A stretch of DNA of 64,000 nucleotides from assembly GCF_000255135.1 (NCBI RefSeq), contig NC_016751.1, positions 1,674,001 to 1,738,000 on the forward strand. The letters are read 5' to 3'. This document shows, in pieces, positions 19,349 through 29,157 of the stretch. Position 1 is the first letter of the stretch; every line of letters begins with the position of its first letter. Both the position numbers and the translations under genes were made by a program. The notes beneath the pieces were generated by a model. It made no database searches. It saw nothing but the letters and a program-made list of their open reading frames with translations, and was not told the origin of the DNA. The DNA is from Marinitoga piezophila KA3. Lineage in GTDB: Bacteria; Thermotogota; Thermotogae; Petrotogales; Petrotogaceae.

Positions 19349-20442
19349 AAAAAATTCTTGGAATAGCTCTGATTTTAGTATTAATAGGGGTATATATATT
19401 ATATCCAAGAAAAAATATAAATATTGTAACTCAAATGTCTGAAGAAGAAATAATAGGATTAGAAAAAATATTAAAACATTATGAGATGTTTCATTTTATT
19501 AAATTTAATATAATAAGAGTTCCTTTTTCCGGCCATTTTTCAAGAATTCAGGAAATGATAAAACAAAATATTAATATTGATATTGCACGTGTTGATATAA
19601 AAATGCCGGAGTGGTTTAAAAAATATGTAAAATCAGAACCTGTATTGCAGGCAGTGGACACGCTTGTAATGATTTATGATGCGAATGATAAAATAAAACC
19701 GCCAGAAACTATTAATGATTTTTTTGATTTTATTGAAAATAATACTGTAGATATTAATGGAAAGACAATTAAGGATAAAGGTTTTGATAAAGATAAAATT
19801 ATGCAATATGCAGTTTATATTCCATATGTTTCTGGGTGGTGGATGAGTGTTTTATATGGAAGTAATGATAGGAATTTTTTGACGGAAAATGCCGATAAGG
19901 AAAATTTTATTTCTATATCAAGAAGAATAAAATATTATTACAAAAATGGTTTAATTCCGAGAGTGTGTTCGGATTTTTATGAAGAAATGATGAGAATGTT
20001 TATTTCTGGTGATGTAAAAATAATATTTAATGGTCCATGGAGTTTTTCAACTTTAAGAGAAAAAGGTAAAGATTTTAAAGTTTATTATACACCTCGTGGA
20101 TTTTCTGGAAGATTTTCACCTATGGGTGGGCAGCAATGGGTATTATTGAAAGATAATAAATATACCGAGAAAGCATTTGAGTATTTGGGTTCTAATTATG
20201 TTGCAGAAAAGTTTTATGAATATAACAGTACACTGATGCCAAATAAAGGGTTAATAGAAAGATTGGAGAAAAGTGGAAATATTGTAGCCTCACAATTAAA
20301 AGATGCAGTTAAAATAGATAAAAACACAGATTATATATTATATGAATTTTTTTCCAATGAATTTGTGGAATATTTAAACGATAAAATAAGTGAGGAAAAA
20401 TTATTTGAAAGCTGGCTTAATAAAATAAAATATAAAAAATAA
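19345..20442 (+). CDS. membrane-anchored solute-binding-protein-like protein
   Basis: 365 residues with an N-terminal hydrophobic segment (MKKILGIALILVLIGVYILY) lacking a lipobox Cys, so probably an uncleaved anchor. The rest resembles family 1 extracellular solute-binding proteins (MalE-like), e.g. INIVTQMSEEEI and a late segment SPMGGQQWVLLKDNKYTEKA that matches the C-lobe pattern. No permease is adjacent. It is translationally coupled to the HD-GYP gene, which suggests a sensory rather than transport role. Fold assignment fair, function uncertain. Confidence 0.72.
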   Translation: MKKILGIALILVLIGVYILYPRKNINIVTQMSEEEIIGLEKILKHYEMFHFIKFNIIRVPFSGHFSRIQEMIKQNINIDIARVDIKMPEWFKKYVKSEPVLQAVDTLVMIYDANDKIKPPETINDFFDFIENNTVDINGKTIKDKGFDKDKIMQYAVYIPYVSGWWMSVLYGSNDRNFLTENADKENFISISRRIKYYYKNGLIPRVCSDFYEEMMRMFISGDVKIIFNGPWSFSTLREKGKDFKVYYTPRGFSGRFSPMGGQQWVLLKDNKYTEKAFEYLGSNYVAEKFYEYNSTLMPNKGLIERLEKSGNIVASQLKDAVKIDKNTDYILYEFFSNEFVEYLNDKISEEKLFESWLNKIKYKK

Positions 20443-20465
20443 GGGGTTTTAAAACCCCTTATTTT
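20441..20465. terminator. bidirectional intrinsic terminator
   Basis: AAGGGGTTTT/AAAACCCCTT stem followed by ATTTTAATTT, between the convergent solute-binding-like gene and upp. Confidence 0.85.
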
Positions 20466-20475
20466 AATTTAATTT

Positions 20476-21123
<648 letters not shown>

Positions 21124-21143
21124 CTATATTTAAATTCTTTAAC

Positions 21144-21152
21144 ATTATATCA
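21144..21152 (-). promoter_or_regulatory. extended -10 promoter (TGATATAAT) for upp
   Basis: Minus-strand TGATATAAT about 35 nt before the upp start codon. Confidence 0.55.
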
Positions 21153-21162
21153 TAAAATATAC

Positions 21163-21191
21163 TTGGAAGTGTGAAAAAATTTTGATAAAAT
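21163..21191 (+). promoter_or_regulatory. promoter of the ABC-2 permease gene
   Basis: TTGGAA, a 17-nt spacer, then TAAAAT, 36 nt before ATG 21228. Confidence 0.5.
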
Positions 21192-21227
21192 ATAAAAAGA
21201 TGATGTCAAATTAGAAGGAGGAAAAAA

Positions 21228-22403
21228 ATGAAAATATTTAGCCTGATGAAATATGAACTCATAAAAATTTTTCGAAATAAAGGATTTATTATATCAATAA
21301 TTCTAATTCCGTTTTTGTTAGCATATCTTGGTTCTAATTTGTTTCCAGAAAATATGCTGGCAGATTATAAAATTGCTGTTTATAATGAGGATAATTCATT
21401 TTTGGGTAAATTTGGATTTATGTTTTTAAGTCAATTTTTTAAATGGAAAGATGCTGTACAGCTTTCCTCTAAAACAGAGATGACAGAAGCCATTAAAGAA
21501 AATAAATTTGATTCAATTCTAATTATTCCAAAAGGATTTATGAATGATTTAAAGAATTACAAAAAAACACAATTAATAATTGTTCCCAACCCGAACGATT
21601 TAAATAGCAGTGTTGCTATTTATACCGTGGTAAAAGCATTATTTAATGAATTGGCAGGAATTCCTGAAATTTCAGTTGGTTCAACAACGCAATTTGTTTT
21701 AAAAGGAGGTATTTCAGTAGATAAGGATAGAGTACCTCCGGAAATTACCATAAAGATCCCCGATATAAAAGATGGATCTTTAAAAAATGTTAAAGGTGCA
21801 TCATTGGATTTTCAGGATATGCTAGCTCCATCATCAATACTCGTATTAATATTGATATTTTCAATGGGAGGAATTGGTATATCTGTTTCACAAACAAGAG
21901 AAAATGGATTACTTGATATATATAGAGCAAATGGGCTTAAAATCTGGGAATTTTCAGTATATAAGTTATTGACATATGTATTTCTTGGGTTAATTTCAAG
22001 TTTTATAACCTGGTATGTTTTTGAACATTATGGAACAAATTTTGCTGGGAGTGAAATTAATTTAGTAATTTTAATAACATTAAATGTAATAATGTTTGCT
22101 ACTTTTGGGCTGTTAATAGCATCTATTGCCAAAACTACAAGAACAACAACATTTATGCTCGCTATATTTATTGGAGTTATGATTTTATTTGGCGATGTAT
22201 TAATCTCCATTCCTAAGGAATCTGTATGGTATAAATGGTCATATGCATTACCTATAAAATATTCCATAGATTCTTTAAGAAAAGTAGCTTTATTAAATTA
22301 TAATCTTTCTATGATTCAAAAAGATATATTCATTATGGTTGGATTTACAATTATAGCCTTTTTTATAAGTTATTTATCTCTATCACATGTTGAAAGAAGA
22401 TGA
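21228..22403 (+). CDS. ABC-2 family permease without adjacent ATPase
   Basis: 391 residues of the ABC-2 type (DrrB/YhgE-like) permease family: a first helix (about 20-38), a large extracytoplasmic domain of about 180 residues, then five helices in the C-terminal half. The family exports drugs, polysaccharides or peptides with a separate ATPase. No ATPase gene is next to it, so it must pair with one elsewhere or act alone. GGAGG precedes the ATG. Monocistronic, closed by a strong terminator. Confidence 0.8.
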   Translation: MKIFSLMKYELIKIFRNKGFIISIILIPFLLAYLGSNLFPENMLADYKIAVYNEDNSFLGKFGFMFLSQFFKWKDAVQLSSKTEMTEAIKENKFDSILIIPKGFMNDLKNYKKTQLIIVPNPNDLNSSVAIYTVVKALFNELAGIPEISVGSTTQFVLKGGISVDKDRVPPEITIKIPDIKDGSLKNVKGASLDFQDMLAPSSILVLILIFSMGGIGISVSQTRENGLLDIYRANGLKIWEFSVYKLLTYVFLGLISSFITWYVFEHYGTNFAGSEINLVILITLNVIMFATFGLLIASIAKTTRTTTFMLAIFIGVMILFGDVLISIPKESVWYKWSYALPIKYSIDSLRKVALLNYNLSMIQKDIFIMVGFTIIAFFISYLSLSHVERR

Positions 22404-22416
22404 TTAAAATTATAAT

Positions 22417-22447
22417 AAAATAGCAATGCCAAAGGCATTGCTATTTT
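22417..22447. terminator. bidirectional intrinsic terminator
   Basis: TAGCAATGCC-AAA-GGCATTGCTA stem with A and T flanks between the convergent permease and kbl genes. Confidence 0.9.
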
Positions 22448-22449
22448 AT

Positions 22450-23634
22450 TTATTTTATAATATTTAATTCTTTACCGATTTTTTCAAATTTTTCAACAGC
22501 GAAATCAAGATCTTCTTTTGTATGTGCTGCACTAATCATAACCCTGATTCTTGCTAATCCTTTTGGTACTGTAGGATATCCAATTGATTGAGCGAAAATG
22601 CCCTCTTCAAAGAGTTTTAAACTAAACTCTTTTGCAACCTTTGCATCATATAACATTACAGGTGTAATAGGTGTTTCGCTATGCCATGTGTCAAACCCAA
22701 GTGCATTTAATTTTTCTTTGAAGTATTTTGCATTATCCCATAATCTTTCTACAACTTCTCCGCTTTCAACAAGTATTCTTACAGCTTCAAGAGCAGCGCC
22801 TGCTTCTGCTGGGGATAATGAACTACTAAATAAGAAAGGTCTTGCTTTTTGTTTTAAATAGTCTATTAATTCCTTTTTACCAGCTACAAAGCCTCCAACA
22901 ACACCAAATGCTTTAGAAAGAGTACCAACCTCTATATGAACTCTTCCGTGTAGGTGGAAATGGTCTACAATTCCTCTTCCACTTTCACCAAGAACTCCTT
23001 CTCCGTGTGCATCATCAACCATAACAATAGCATCATACTTTTCAGCAACTTCAACAATTTCTGGTAATGGAGCTAAATCGCCATCCATACTGAAAACACC
23101 ATCTGTGATAATTAAGAGTCTTCTTGCTCCAGCTTCTTTAGCTTCTTTTAATTTTTCTTCAAGATCCTTAACGTCTTTATGTTTCCATACGTATTTTTTT
23201 GCTTTTGATAATCTTACACCGTCTATAATACTTGCATGGTTTAATTCATCTGATAATATTGCATCATCTTTAGTTGTAATTGCAGGAATAACTGCCTGGT
23301 TAGCATTAAATCCTGATTGAACAACTAAAGTTGCTTCAGTTTTTTTAAATGCAGCAAGTTCTTTCTCAAGTTGTGTATGTATATCCATTGTACCTGCAAT
23401 ACTTCTTACAGCACCAGGACCTACTCCATATTTTTCTATTGCTTCTATAGCAGCTTTTTTCATTCTTTCATTATTCGCGAAACCAAGATAATTATTTGAA
23501 CAAAGATTTAAAACTTTTTTTCCATCAACTTCAAACCATGCACCCTGAGCGCTTTCAAGTGTTCTAATAGTTACAAATAATCCATTTTCCTTTAATTCAT
23601 TCATTTCAGCTACAAGTTGTTCATAGAAATTCAT
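22450..23634 (-). CDS. kbl: glycine C-acetyltransferase (2-amino-3-ketobutyrate CoA ligase)
   Basis: 394 residues of the PLP-dependent alpha-oxoamine synthase family. Landmarks are [11 protein letters not shown], the PLP-contact [15 protein letters not shown] and the PLP-lysine region [14 protein letters not shown]. With Tdh it cleaves threonine-derived 2-amino-3-ketobutyrate plus CoA into glycine and acetyl-CoA. The gene follows tdh by 12 nt; this pairing separates it from the near-identical BioF and HemA family members. Confidence 0.93.
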   Translation of the reverse strand: MNFYEQLVAEMNELKENGLFVTIRTLESAQGAWFEVDGKKVLNLCSNNYLGFANNERMKKAAIEAIEKYGVGPGAVRSIAGTMDIHTQLEKELAAFKKTEATLVVQSGFNANQAVIPAITTKDDAILSDELNHASIIDGVRLSKAKKYVWKHKDVKDLEEKLKEAKEAGARRLLIITDGVFSMDGDLAPLPEIVEVAEKYDAIVMVDDAHGEGVLGESGRGIVDHFHLHGRVHIEVGTLSKAFGVVGGFVAGKKELIDYLKQKARPFLFSSSLSPAEAGAALEAVRILVESGEVVERLWDNAKYFKEKLNALGFDTWHSETPITPVMLYDAKVAKEFSLKLFEEGIFAQSIGYPTVPKGLARIRVMISAAHTKEDLDFAVEKFEKIGKELNIIK

Positions 23635-23646
23635 TTTCTCTCCCCC

Positions 23647-24693
23647 TTATTCAGAGATTTTAAGGATTATTTTACCACTTTTTTTAGAATTCATAATTTC
23701 AAAACCTTTTTCAAATTCTTCCATTGGTAATACATGTGTAATAACCTTTGAAAGATCGAGTTTTTTTGTTCTTAGCCATTCTGATGCTATTTGCCATGTT
23801 TCGAACATTTTTCTTCCTGTAATACAATGTATATTTATACCTTTAAATACGGCAGTATTCATTTCAAATGGAACAGGATTAGTTGGAAAAACGCCAAGTA
23901 TAACAGCATCTCCGCCATTAGTTAAAGCATTTATTCCTTGATTTAAAGCATTAGGATTACCTGACATTTCAAGTAAAACATCTGCGCCATCATCATTTGT
24001 TAATTTCATAACTTCTTCTACAAGATTTTCTTCAAGAGGGTTTATAATATAATCTGCTCCCATTTCTTTAGCCATATTCATTCTATATTCTGAAGGTTCA
24101 CTTACTATTATTGTAGCAGCACCAGATACCTTTGCAACCTGAACAGCCATAACTCCAATTGGACCTGCACCTGTAATTAAAACGGTTTTTCCTCTTAAAT
24201 CAACTGCAGTAGCTGTATGTATAGCGTTTCCAAGGGGTTCCATAACAGAAGCAAACTCTCTTGGTATAGATGGATCAAGTTTCCATAACACAATTTCAGG
24301 TACTACAACATACTCTGCAAAAACACCGTCTCTATCCACACCTAATATCTGCATATTTTTACATATGTGCATTTTACCAGTTTTACATTGTTTACAAACG
24401 CCACATGGAATATGTGTTTCTGCAGCAACAATATCTCCCGGTTTTAATCCTTTTACCATAGGACCAACTTCAACAACTTCACCAACAAATTCATGACCAT
24501 CAATTTGTGGAGTTTTAATTCTTTGCTGTGACCATTCATCCCATTTCCAGATATGTAAATCAGTTCCGCATATGGAAGCATTTAAAACTTTAACCTTTAC
24601 ATCATTTGGCTCTTTAATTTCAGGAATTTCAACTTCTTCAAGCGAAAATCCTTTTCCAGGTTCTTTTTTGACAATAGCCTTCATTGTTCCCAA
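23647..24693 (-). CDS. tdh: L-threonine 3-dehydrogenase (zinc-dependent MDR family)
   Basis: 348 residues. Oxidises threonine to 2-amino-3-ketobutyrate with NAD. Catalytic zinc ligands appear in ICGTDLHIWKWDEW and DGHEFVGEV, the structural-zinc Cys cluster in CGVCKQCKTGKMHIC, and the NAD-binding GAGPIGVMAVQVAK follows. The start may be TTG 24693, which has AAGGATGGTGA at good spacing, or the inner ATG 24684. First gene of the tdh-kbl operon, giving a threonine-to-glycine plus acetyl-CoA route. Confidence 0.93.
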   Translation of the reverse strand: MGTMKAIVKKEPGKGFSLEEVEIPEIKEPNDVKVKVLNASICGTDLHIWKWDEWSQQRIKTPQIDGHEFVGEVVEVGPMVKGLKPGDIVAAETHIPCGVCKQCKTGKMHICKNMQILGVDRDGVFAEYVVVPEIVLWKLDPSIPREFASVMEPLGNAIHTATAVDLRGKTVLITGAGPIGVMAVQVAKVSGAATIIVSEPSEYRMNMAKEMGADYIINPLEENLVEEVMKLTNDDGADVLLEMSGNPNALNQGINALTNGGDAVILGVFPTNPVPFEMNTAVFKGINIHCITGRKMFETWQIASEWLRTKKLDLSKVITHVLPMEEFEKGFEIMNSKKSGKIILKISE

Positions 24694-24825
24694 CAGAGTT
24701 CACCATCCTTTTTAGTTTTCGTACTTTAAGTTTATCGCAAAAATGAAAAAAATTTCAATGTCATTTTTTTCAGGTTACGTGCAATTAGATGTTTTAAAAA
24801 ACAATGAAGGTTAAATATGTGTGAT

Positions 24826-25320
24826 TTACTTAGGATTATAATAATACAATTCTTCATCTTCAGTAATTAGCTCGCTGGATAGTAATTTTTGTATTTTATC
24901 CTGAGAAATATATGTTAAAACAAATTCTTTGGGTAATCCTTTTATTTTTTGACTTCTATTATGTAATTTTTTTAAATTTAATAATAATATTTCTTCTTCT
25001 GGTTTTTTCATAAAAGAAGCTATTTCCATAAAGATTATTTTTAAATTAAAAAAGAATTGTTCCATGTAATTTGGATCCTTTAAAAGGTCTCTAAATAAAG
25101 AATAAGAATCTTTTTTAAAACGAGTTTTTCCAACTTTATAATAATCAATAATATTTAATCCAAAAATTAATGAATCAAGACCAAAATAATCATCTTCGCA
25201 AAATACCTGCCCCATCTTTTCATCATTTCCATATTTTAATACAGAAATTACAACGCCGCTTTGTATATATGCAATTTCCTGAACTTCTTTTGAAAGGTTT
25301 GTAATTAAAGAAACTTCCAT
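24826..25320 (-). CDS. hypothetical protein, degenerate cNMP-binding-like
   Basis: 164 residues. The segment SGVVISVLKYGNDEKMGQVF followed by CEDDYFGLDSLIFG follows the beta-roll pattern of cyclic-nucleotide-binding domains but lacks the phosphate-binding cassette. The C-terminal part is helical and ends with a possible small winged-helix-like segment (LPKEFVLTYISQDKIQKLL). It starts 2 nt after a clear cNMP-domain gene and ends an operon with a penicillin-binding protein. No function can be assigned. Confidence 0.6.
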   Translation of the reverse strand: MEVSLITNLSKEVQEIAYIQSGVVISVLKYGNDEKMGQVFCEDDYFGLDSLIFGLNIIDYYKVGKTRFKKDSYSLFRDLLKDPNYMEQFFFNLKIIFMEIASFMKKPEEEILLLNLKKLHNRSQKIKGLPKEFVLTYISQDKIQKLLSSELITEDEELYYYNPK

Positions 25321-25322
25321 GA

Positions 25323-26159
25323 TTATTCACCTTCATTCTTTTTATTAAATAAGTTAAGATACATTTCATAATTTTCTATTCTAATTAACATTTCTCCCCA
25401 GGAAGGAATCCCCCAGAAACGCAATATTTCAAGGTATTCTTCTAAAATTTCCTGTATTCTTTCTCTATCTTTACAAAAAATGGTAGATAGATATAAAAAA
25501 TATTTTACAAGCGCTCTGTCTTCTATTTCTATTGATTTCTCAAAAGCATATATTAAGTCCTCACACAATACATTATTGCTTAAATTCTTTCTTATATAAT
25601 TTGTTGTATATACTATTATTCCGGGAAGGTCTAAATTATCTTTATCAAATAAAGCCTTAAAACTTTCAGCTGCAACATCAGGATCATCCGGCAATTCAGT
25701 TTCAAATATTTCACCGGCATTTAAGATTTGATCTAATTCTGATAATAATGCGTCTGTTTCATCTAAAATTAAATCATCCAATACATCGCGTTTATTAAGG
25801 GCGCGAGCTTTCATTTTTAAAAGTTCTGAAATATCAGGAATAACTCCAAAAACACTTTTATAAAATAAATTTATGTAAAGATTTGAAATATGCTCAAAAA
25901 ATTTTTCGAATTCTTTTTCATCAATTAATTTTATAAGCGTTTCCTTGCTTATTTTTAAAACTTCAACCCGAGTATTTGCTATATAACTTTCAAGCAAAGG
26001 TTTTCCAGTAATAAAACTCATTGTACCTATAAAATCACCTGGCTGTAATTCGTTGTTTTTTAAAGAAGTCATAACCTTTCCGGAGATAATATAATAACAA
26101 AAATTATACGTTTCATTTTCTTTTAAAATTACTTCGCCAGGATTAAAAAAGTCTTTCAT
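25323..26159 (-). CDS. cyclic-nucleotide-binding-domain protein
   Basis: 278 residues. An N-terminal CAP-type effector domain (about 1-100) is visible: FFNPGEVILKENETYNFCYY, YIISGKVMTSL, ELQPGDFIGTMSFITGKPL. The C-terminal 170 residues are helical and acidic, without a recognisable DNA-binding motif, so it is not an ordinary Crp/Fnr regulator. The gene follows the penicillin-binding protein by 4 nt and precedes a related degenerate protein by 2 nt. A link to envelope growth is suggested only by context. Confidence 0.78.
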   Translation of the reverse strand: MKDFFNPGEVILKENETYNFCYYIISGKVMTSLKNNELQPGDFIGTMSFITGKPLLESYIANTRVEVLKISKETLIKLIDEKEFEKFFEHISNLYINLFYKSVFGVIPDISELLKMKARALNKRDVLDDLILDETDALLSELDQILNAGEIFETELPDDPDVAAESFKALFDKDNLDLPGIIVYTTNYIRKNLSNNVLCEDLIYAFEKSIEIEDRALVKYFLYLSTIFCKDRERIQEILEEYLEILRFWGIPSWGEMLIRIENYEMYLNLFNKKNEGE

Positions 26160-26163
26160 AAAA

Positions 26164-28167
26164 TCACCTTCTAATTTTAAAATATAAATCAGGAAACTCT
26201 GTATCCATGAATAATATATCAGTTGAATCTTTGTCTATTTGTGTTTGGTTAGGAATATTTTCATATTCGAAAATATGAGGATTACTATCTTTGTTTAATA
26301 ATTTGTTTGATTTATAATAGTAATCTGGAAATAGGAATTCATAATTTTGAATATTTTTTATATATCCTGATTTACTATATCTCAACTCTGAAATATTAAA
26401 TTTTGTAGATAAAAACGTTGTTAATGAATCATTCTGTTTATTGCTTAATTCTAAATAATAATATGGGACATGTGCAAATGAATTATATGAATAATAATTT
26501 CCTAAAATCTTTCTGGCGGCTGGTATTGCGTGTGTTGTTGATAATAAGAATTTTCCATCAACTCTTGTGGATATAGTTATCTTTCCGTCAAATCCAGAAA
26601 ACCAAACAGAGTTATCAGCCGTTCCTGTTTTTCCATAAAAATCTCTTTTAGACGCAAATAAATTTCTGGCAGTTCCTTCTTCAACAACCTCTTTTAATAG
26701 TTTATTCATTGTATTATAAGAAGTATTAGAAATGGTTTTAATCTTTCTTTCAATTTTAGGTTGTCTTTTATAAATAACATTTCCGTTTTTATCCATAATT
26801 TCATCGATTATATAAATTTTAGGTATTAATCCAAAATTAGGGAATATTGTAAAAGCGCGAGCTATATTGTAGGTATTACTTTCAATAGTTCCAAGAGAAA
26901 TAGTAATATCATCAGGATAATATGCGTCCATACCAATTTCATTTTTAAGAAAGTTTTCAACGATTTTTATTGATTCGGTTGGACTATTTCCAAGCTTTAG
27001 AAATAATTGTATTGAAGGTATATTAATAGAATGAATCAAAGCTTCTTTGAGAGATACACTGCCTCTAAATGTCTTTTCAAAATTTTTAGGAGCCCAATTT
27101 CCAATTTTTAAAGGTTCATCTATTAATTGAGTTTCCGGAGAAAAACCTTTTTCTATTGCCAGTAAATAATAAAAAGGTTTTATATTAGAACCGATTTGAC
27201 GTTTTGATTTAAAAACATCATATTGGCTGCCAAAAAAAGAAATTATTTCTCCGGTTTTGTTATTTAATAAAATAGCATTTTTTGAAGCATCCCAGGTATC
27301 TTTTACTGTTTCAAATAAATCTCTATTAATAGTAGATTTAATAATATACCCACCATTTTTAATACCCAATCTATCGGCTTCTTCCTTTATTGCAAGAACA
27401 AGTTGTAAGTTATTATCATCAAAATCAGGTTTTTTAAAGGTCATTTCATTTAACAATTGAGTATAATTTTTATATTCTTCTTTTGATAAAAAATTATTTG
27501 TGAATAGTGAGTCAAGTATAATAAGCCCCTGTTTTTTTGCTTTTAATGGGTGTTTATAAGGATTATAGTATTCTGGTGCATTTAATATTCCAACGAGTAC
27601 AGAAATTTCAGCCATATTTAAGTCTTTTAGTTCTTTATTATAGTATCTTTTGGCTGCAGCGCCAAATCCATTTATATCATTACCAAGATAAGCAGTATTT
27701 ATATAAGCTTCAAGTATATCATTTTTTGTGTAATTTCTCTCAACCCAGAAAGAGATGAATATTTCTATAATTTTCCTGGTAATAACTTTTTTTCTTGTTA
27801 GATAAATATTCTTAACAATTTGTTGGGTTAAGGTACTTCCGCCATATGAAGTTCCGTGCAAAATATTTGTTATAATAGCTCTTGTAAACCCTTTTAAATT
27901 AAACCCCGGATGTCCATAAAAATCCCTATCTTCTGACCATAATAATATAAAAGTTAAATCTACGGGAATATCTTTAAACTCAATATACTTAAACTTAGGT
28001 GGAAATATTTCATTTCCGTCAGAAAAGAGATATGTATTATAATTATTGTTTATAGAAAAAATAGAACGTGATTTATATATAGAATAAGAGTATCCAAGTA
28101 GTATAATACTGATAAGTAATGAGACAATAACACCAGAAAAAAAATATTTCAAAGCATATTCCTCCAT
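26164..28167 (-). CDS. class A penicillin-binding protein (transglycosylase/transpeptidase)
   Basis: 667 residues with an N-terminal membrane anchor (about 7-30). The glycosyltransferase 51 domain (about 55-230) shows the catalytic-Glu motif WSEDRDFYGHPG and GGSTLTQQIVKN. The transpeptidase domain has the active-site SxxK as GSNIKPF near residue 330, SxN as HSINIPS, and KTG in YGKTGTADNS near 512. It polymerises and cross-links peptidoglycan on the outer face of the inner membrane. It heads an operon with two cNMP-binding-like genes. Confidence 0.93.
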   Translation of the reverse strand: MEEYALKYFFSGVIVSLLISIILLGYSYSIYKSRSIFSINNNYNTYLFSDGNEIFPPKFKYIEFKDIPVDLTFILLWSEDRDFYGHPGFNLKGFTRAIITNILHGTSYGGSTLTQQIVKNIYLTRKKVITRKIIEIFISFWVERNYTKNDILEAYINTAYLGNDINGFGAAAKRYYNKELKDLNMAEISVLVGILNAPEYYNPYKHPLKAKKQGLIILDSLFTNNFLSKEEYKNYTQLLNEMTFKKPDFDDNNLQLVLAIKEEADRLGIKNGGYIIKSTINRDLFETVKDTWDASKNAILLNNKTGEIISFFGSQYDVFKSKRQIGSNIKPFYYLLAIEKGFSPETQLIDEPLKIGNWAPKNFEKTFRGSVSLKEALIHSINIPSIQLFLKLGNSPTESIKIVENFLKNEIGMDAYYPDDITISLGTIESNTYNIARAFTIFPNFGLIPKIYIIDEIMDKNGNVIYKRQPKIERKIKTISNTSYNTMNKLLKEVVEEGTARNLFASKRDFYGKTGTADNSVWFSGFDGKITISTRVDGKFLLSTTHAIPAARKILGNYYSYNSFAHVPYYYLELSNKQNDSLTTFLSTKFNISELRYSKSGYIKNIQNYEFLFPDYYYKSNKLLNKDSNPHIFEYENIPNQTQIDKDSTDILFMDTEFPDLYFKIRR

Positions 28168-28241
28168 ATTTAAAGACTTTTTAATAAAAGTAGTATATAA
28201 TAAAAACGCTATTAATATTATATCATATTGGGAGTGGGAAC

Positions 28242-28796
28242 TTGAAATATCTTTTGAGATTTAAGAAATCCGGGAAATCTGCTTATATTTCGCATAATGA
28301 TACACTGGAAGAAATAGAACGTATCTTTAGACGTGCTAAAATAAAAATGGAATTTACAAAAGGTTTTCATTCAAAACCAAAAATGAGTATAGCCCAGGCT
28401 ATTCCTCTGGGATATATAAATAGAAGCTTATATGTAACCCTTAATACAATAGAAGAATATGATTTTTCCAGATTAAATGATTTTATGTCAGAAGGATTTA
28501 GATTATTAGATTATAAAAAGGTGGAGGATAACTTTAAAATAAAAATAAAATATTACAGTTTCAGGGTTTATCTTTCCAGAAATTTGTTCGATAAATTTAT
28601 TGAAGAATATAACAAAATGAAAGAGCGATTTATTGATTTTGAATATTATATAAACAAAAAAGGGATTTATGTGTTAAAATATAAACAGGAGTACAATAAA
28701 GTATATAATATATGGAAAACTTTTTCCGATACAAAAGAAGACTTTTTGTTTTATCCCATAGTATATGATGCGATTTGGGGGGAGAAAATTGAGTAA
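28242..28796 (+). CDS. DUF2344 (TIGR03936-type) radical-SAM-linked protein
   Basis: 184 residues. The N-terminus matches the DUF2344 family: [19 protein letters not shown], then [19 protein letters not shown] and [13 protein letters not shown]. Family members are usually fused to or beside a radical SAM protein (TIGR03960), which is not adjacent here. TTG 28242 follows GGGAGTGGGAA. The stop overlaps the receiver-gene start by 8 nt. Function unsettled; RNA modification has been suggested for the family by context. Confidence 0.82.
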   Translation: MKYLLRFKKSGKSAYISHNDTLEEIERIFRRAKIKMEFTKGFHSKPKMSIAQAIPLGYINRSLYVTLNTIEEYDFSRLNDFMSEGFRLLDYKKVEDNFKIKIKYYSFRVYLSRNLFDKFIEEYNKMKERFIDFEYYINKKGIYVLKYKQEYNKVYNIWKTFSDTKEDFLFYPIVYDAIWGEKIE

Positions 28797-29157
28797 AAAA
28801 ATCCTTATAGTAGATGATTCTGATGTGTTGAGAAAAATATTAAATTTTAATTTTAAAAAAGAAGGTTTTGAAGTTCACGAAGCAAGGGATGGTGAAGAAG
28901 GACTTCAAAAAATAAAAGAATTAAAACCTGATGCAGTATGTTTGGACATTATGATGCCCAAAATGGATGGTTTTACTGTTTTAAAAAAATTAAAAGAAGA
29001 AAATATATCCCTTCCAATACTTGTTCTTACAGCAAAAGGTGGGGAAGAAGATGAGGAATTAGCTCTTTCATTAGGAGCTTTTAAAGTTGCAACAAAACCA
29101 TTTAGCCCTAAAAATATAGTGGATATAATAAAACAGGCGGTGGGGGGAAATGGATAA
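28789..29157 (+). CDS. single-domain response regulator (CheY-like receiver)
   Basis: 122 residues, receiver only. The acidic pair is in [10 protein letters not shown], the phosphorylation Asp in [14 protein letters not shown], the Thr in ILVLTAKG and the Lys in [10 protein letters not shown] chose TTG 28789, which has GGGGGGAG upstream; a longer frame from 28765 would overlap the previous gene further. The downstream PP2C phosphatase overlaps by 8 nt, so the receiver probably acts together with it. No cognate histidine kinase is adjacent. Confidence 0.9.
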   Translation: MSKKILIVDDSDVLRKILNFNFKKEGFEVHEARDGEEGLQKIKELKPDAVCLDIMMPKMDGFTVLKKLKEENISLPILVLTAKGGEEDEELALSLGAFKVATKPFSPKNIVDIIKQAVGGNG

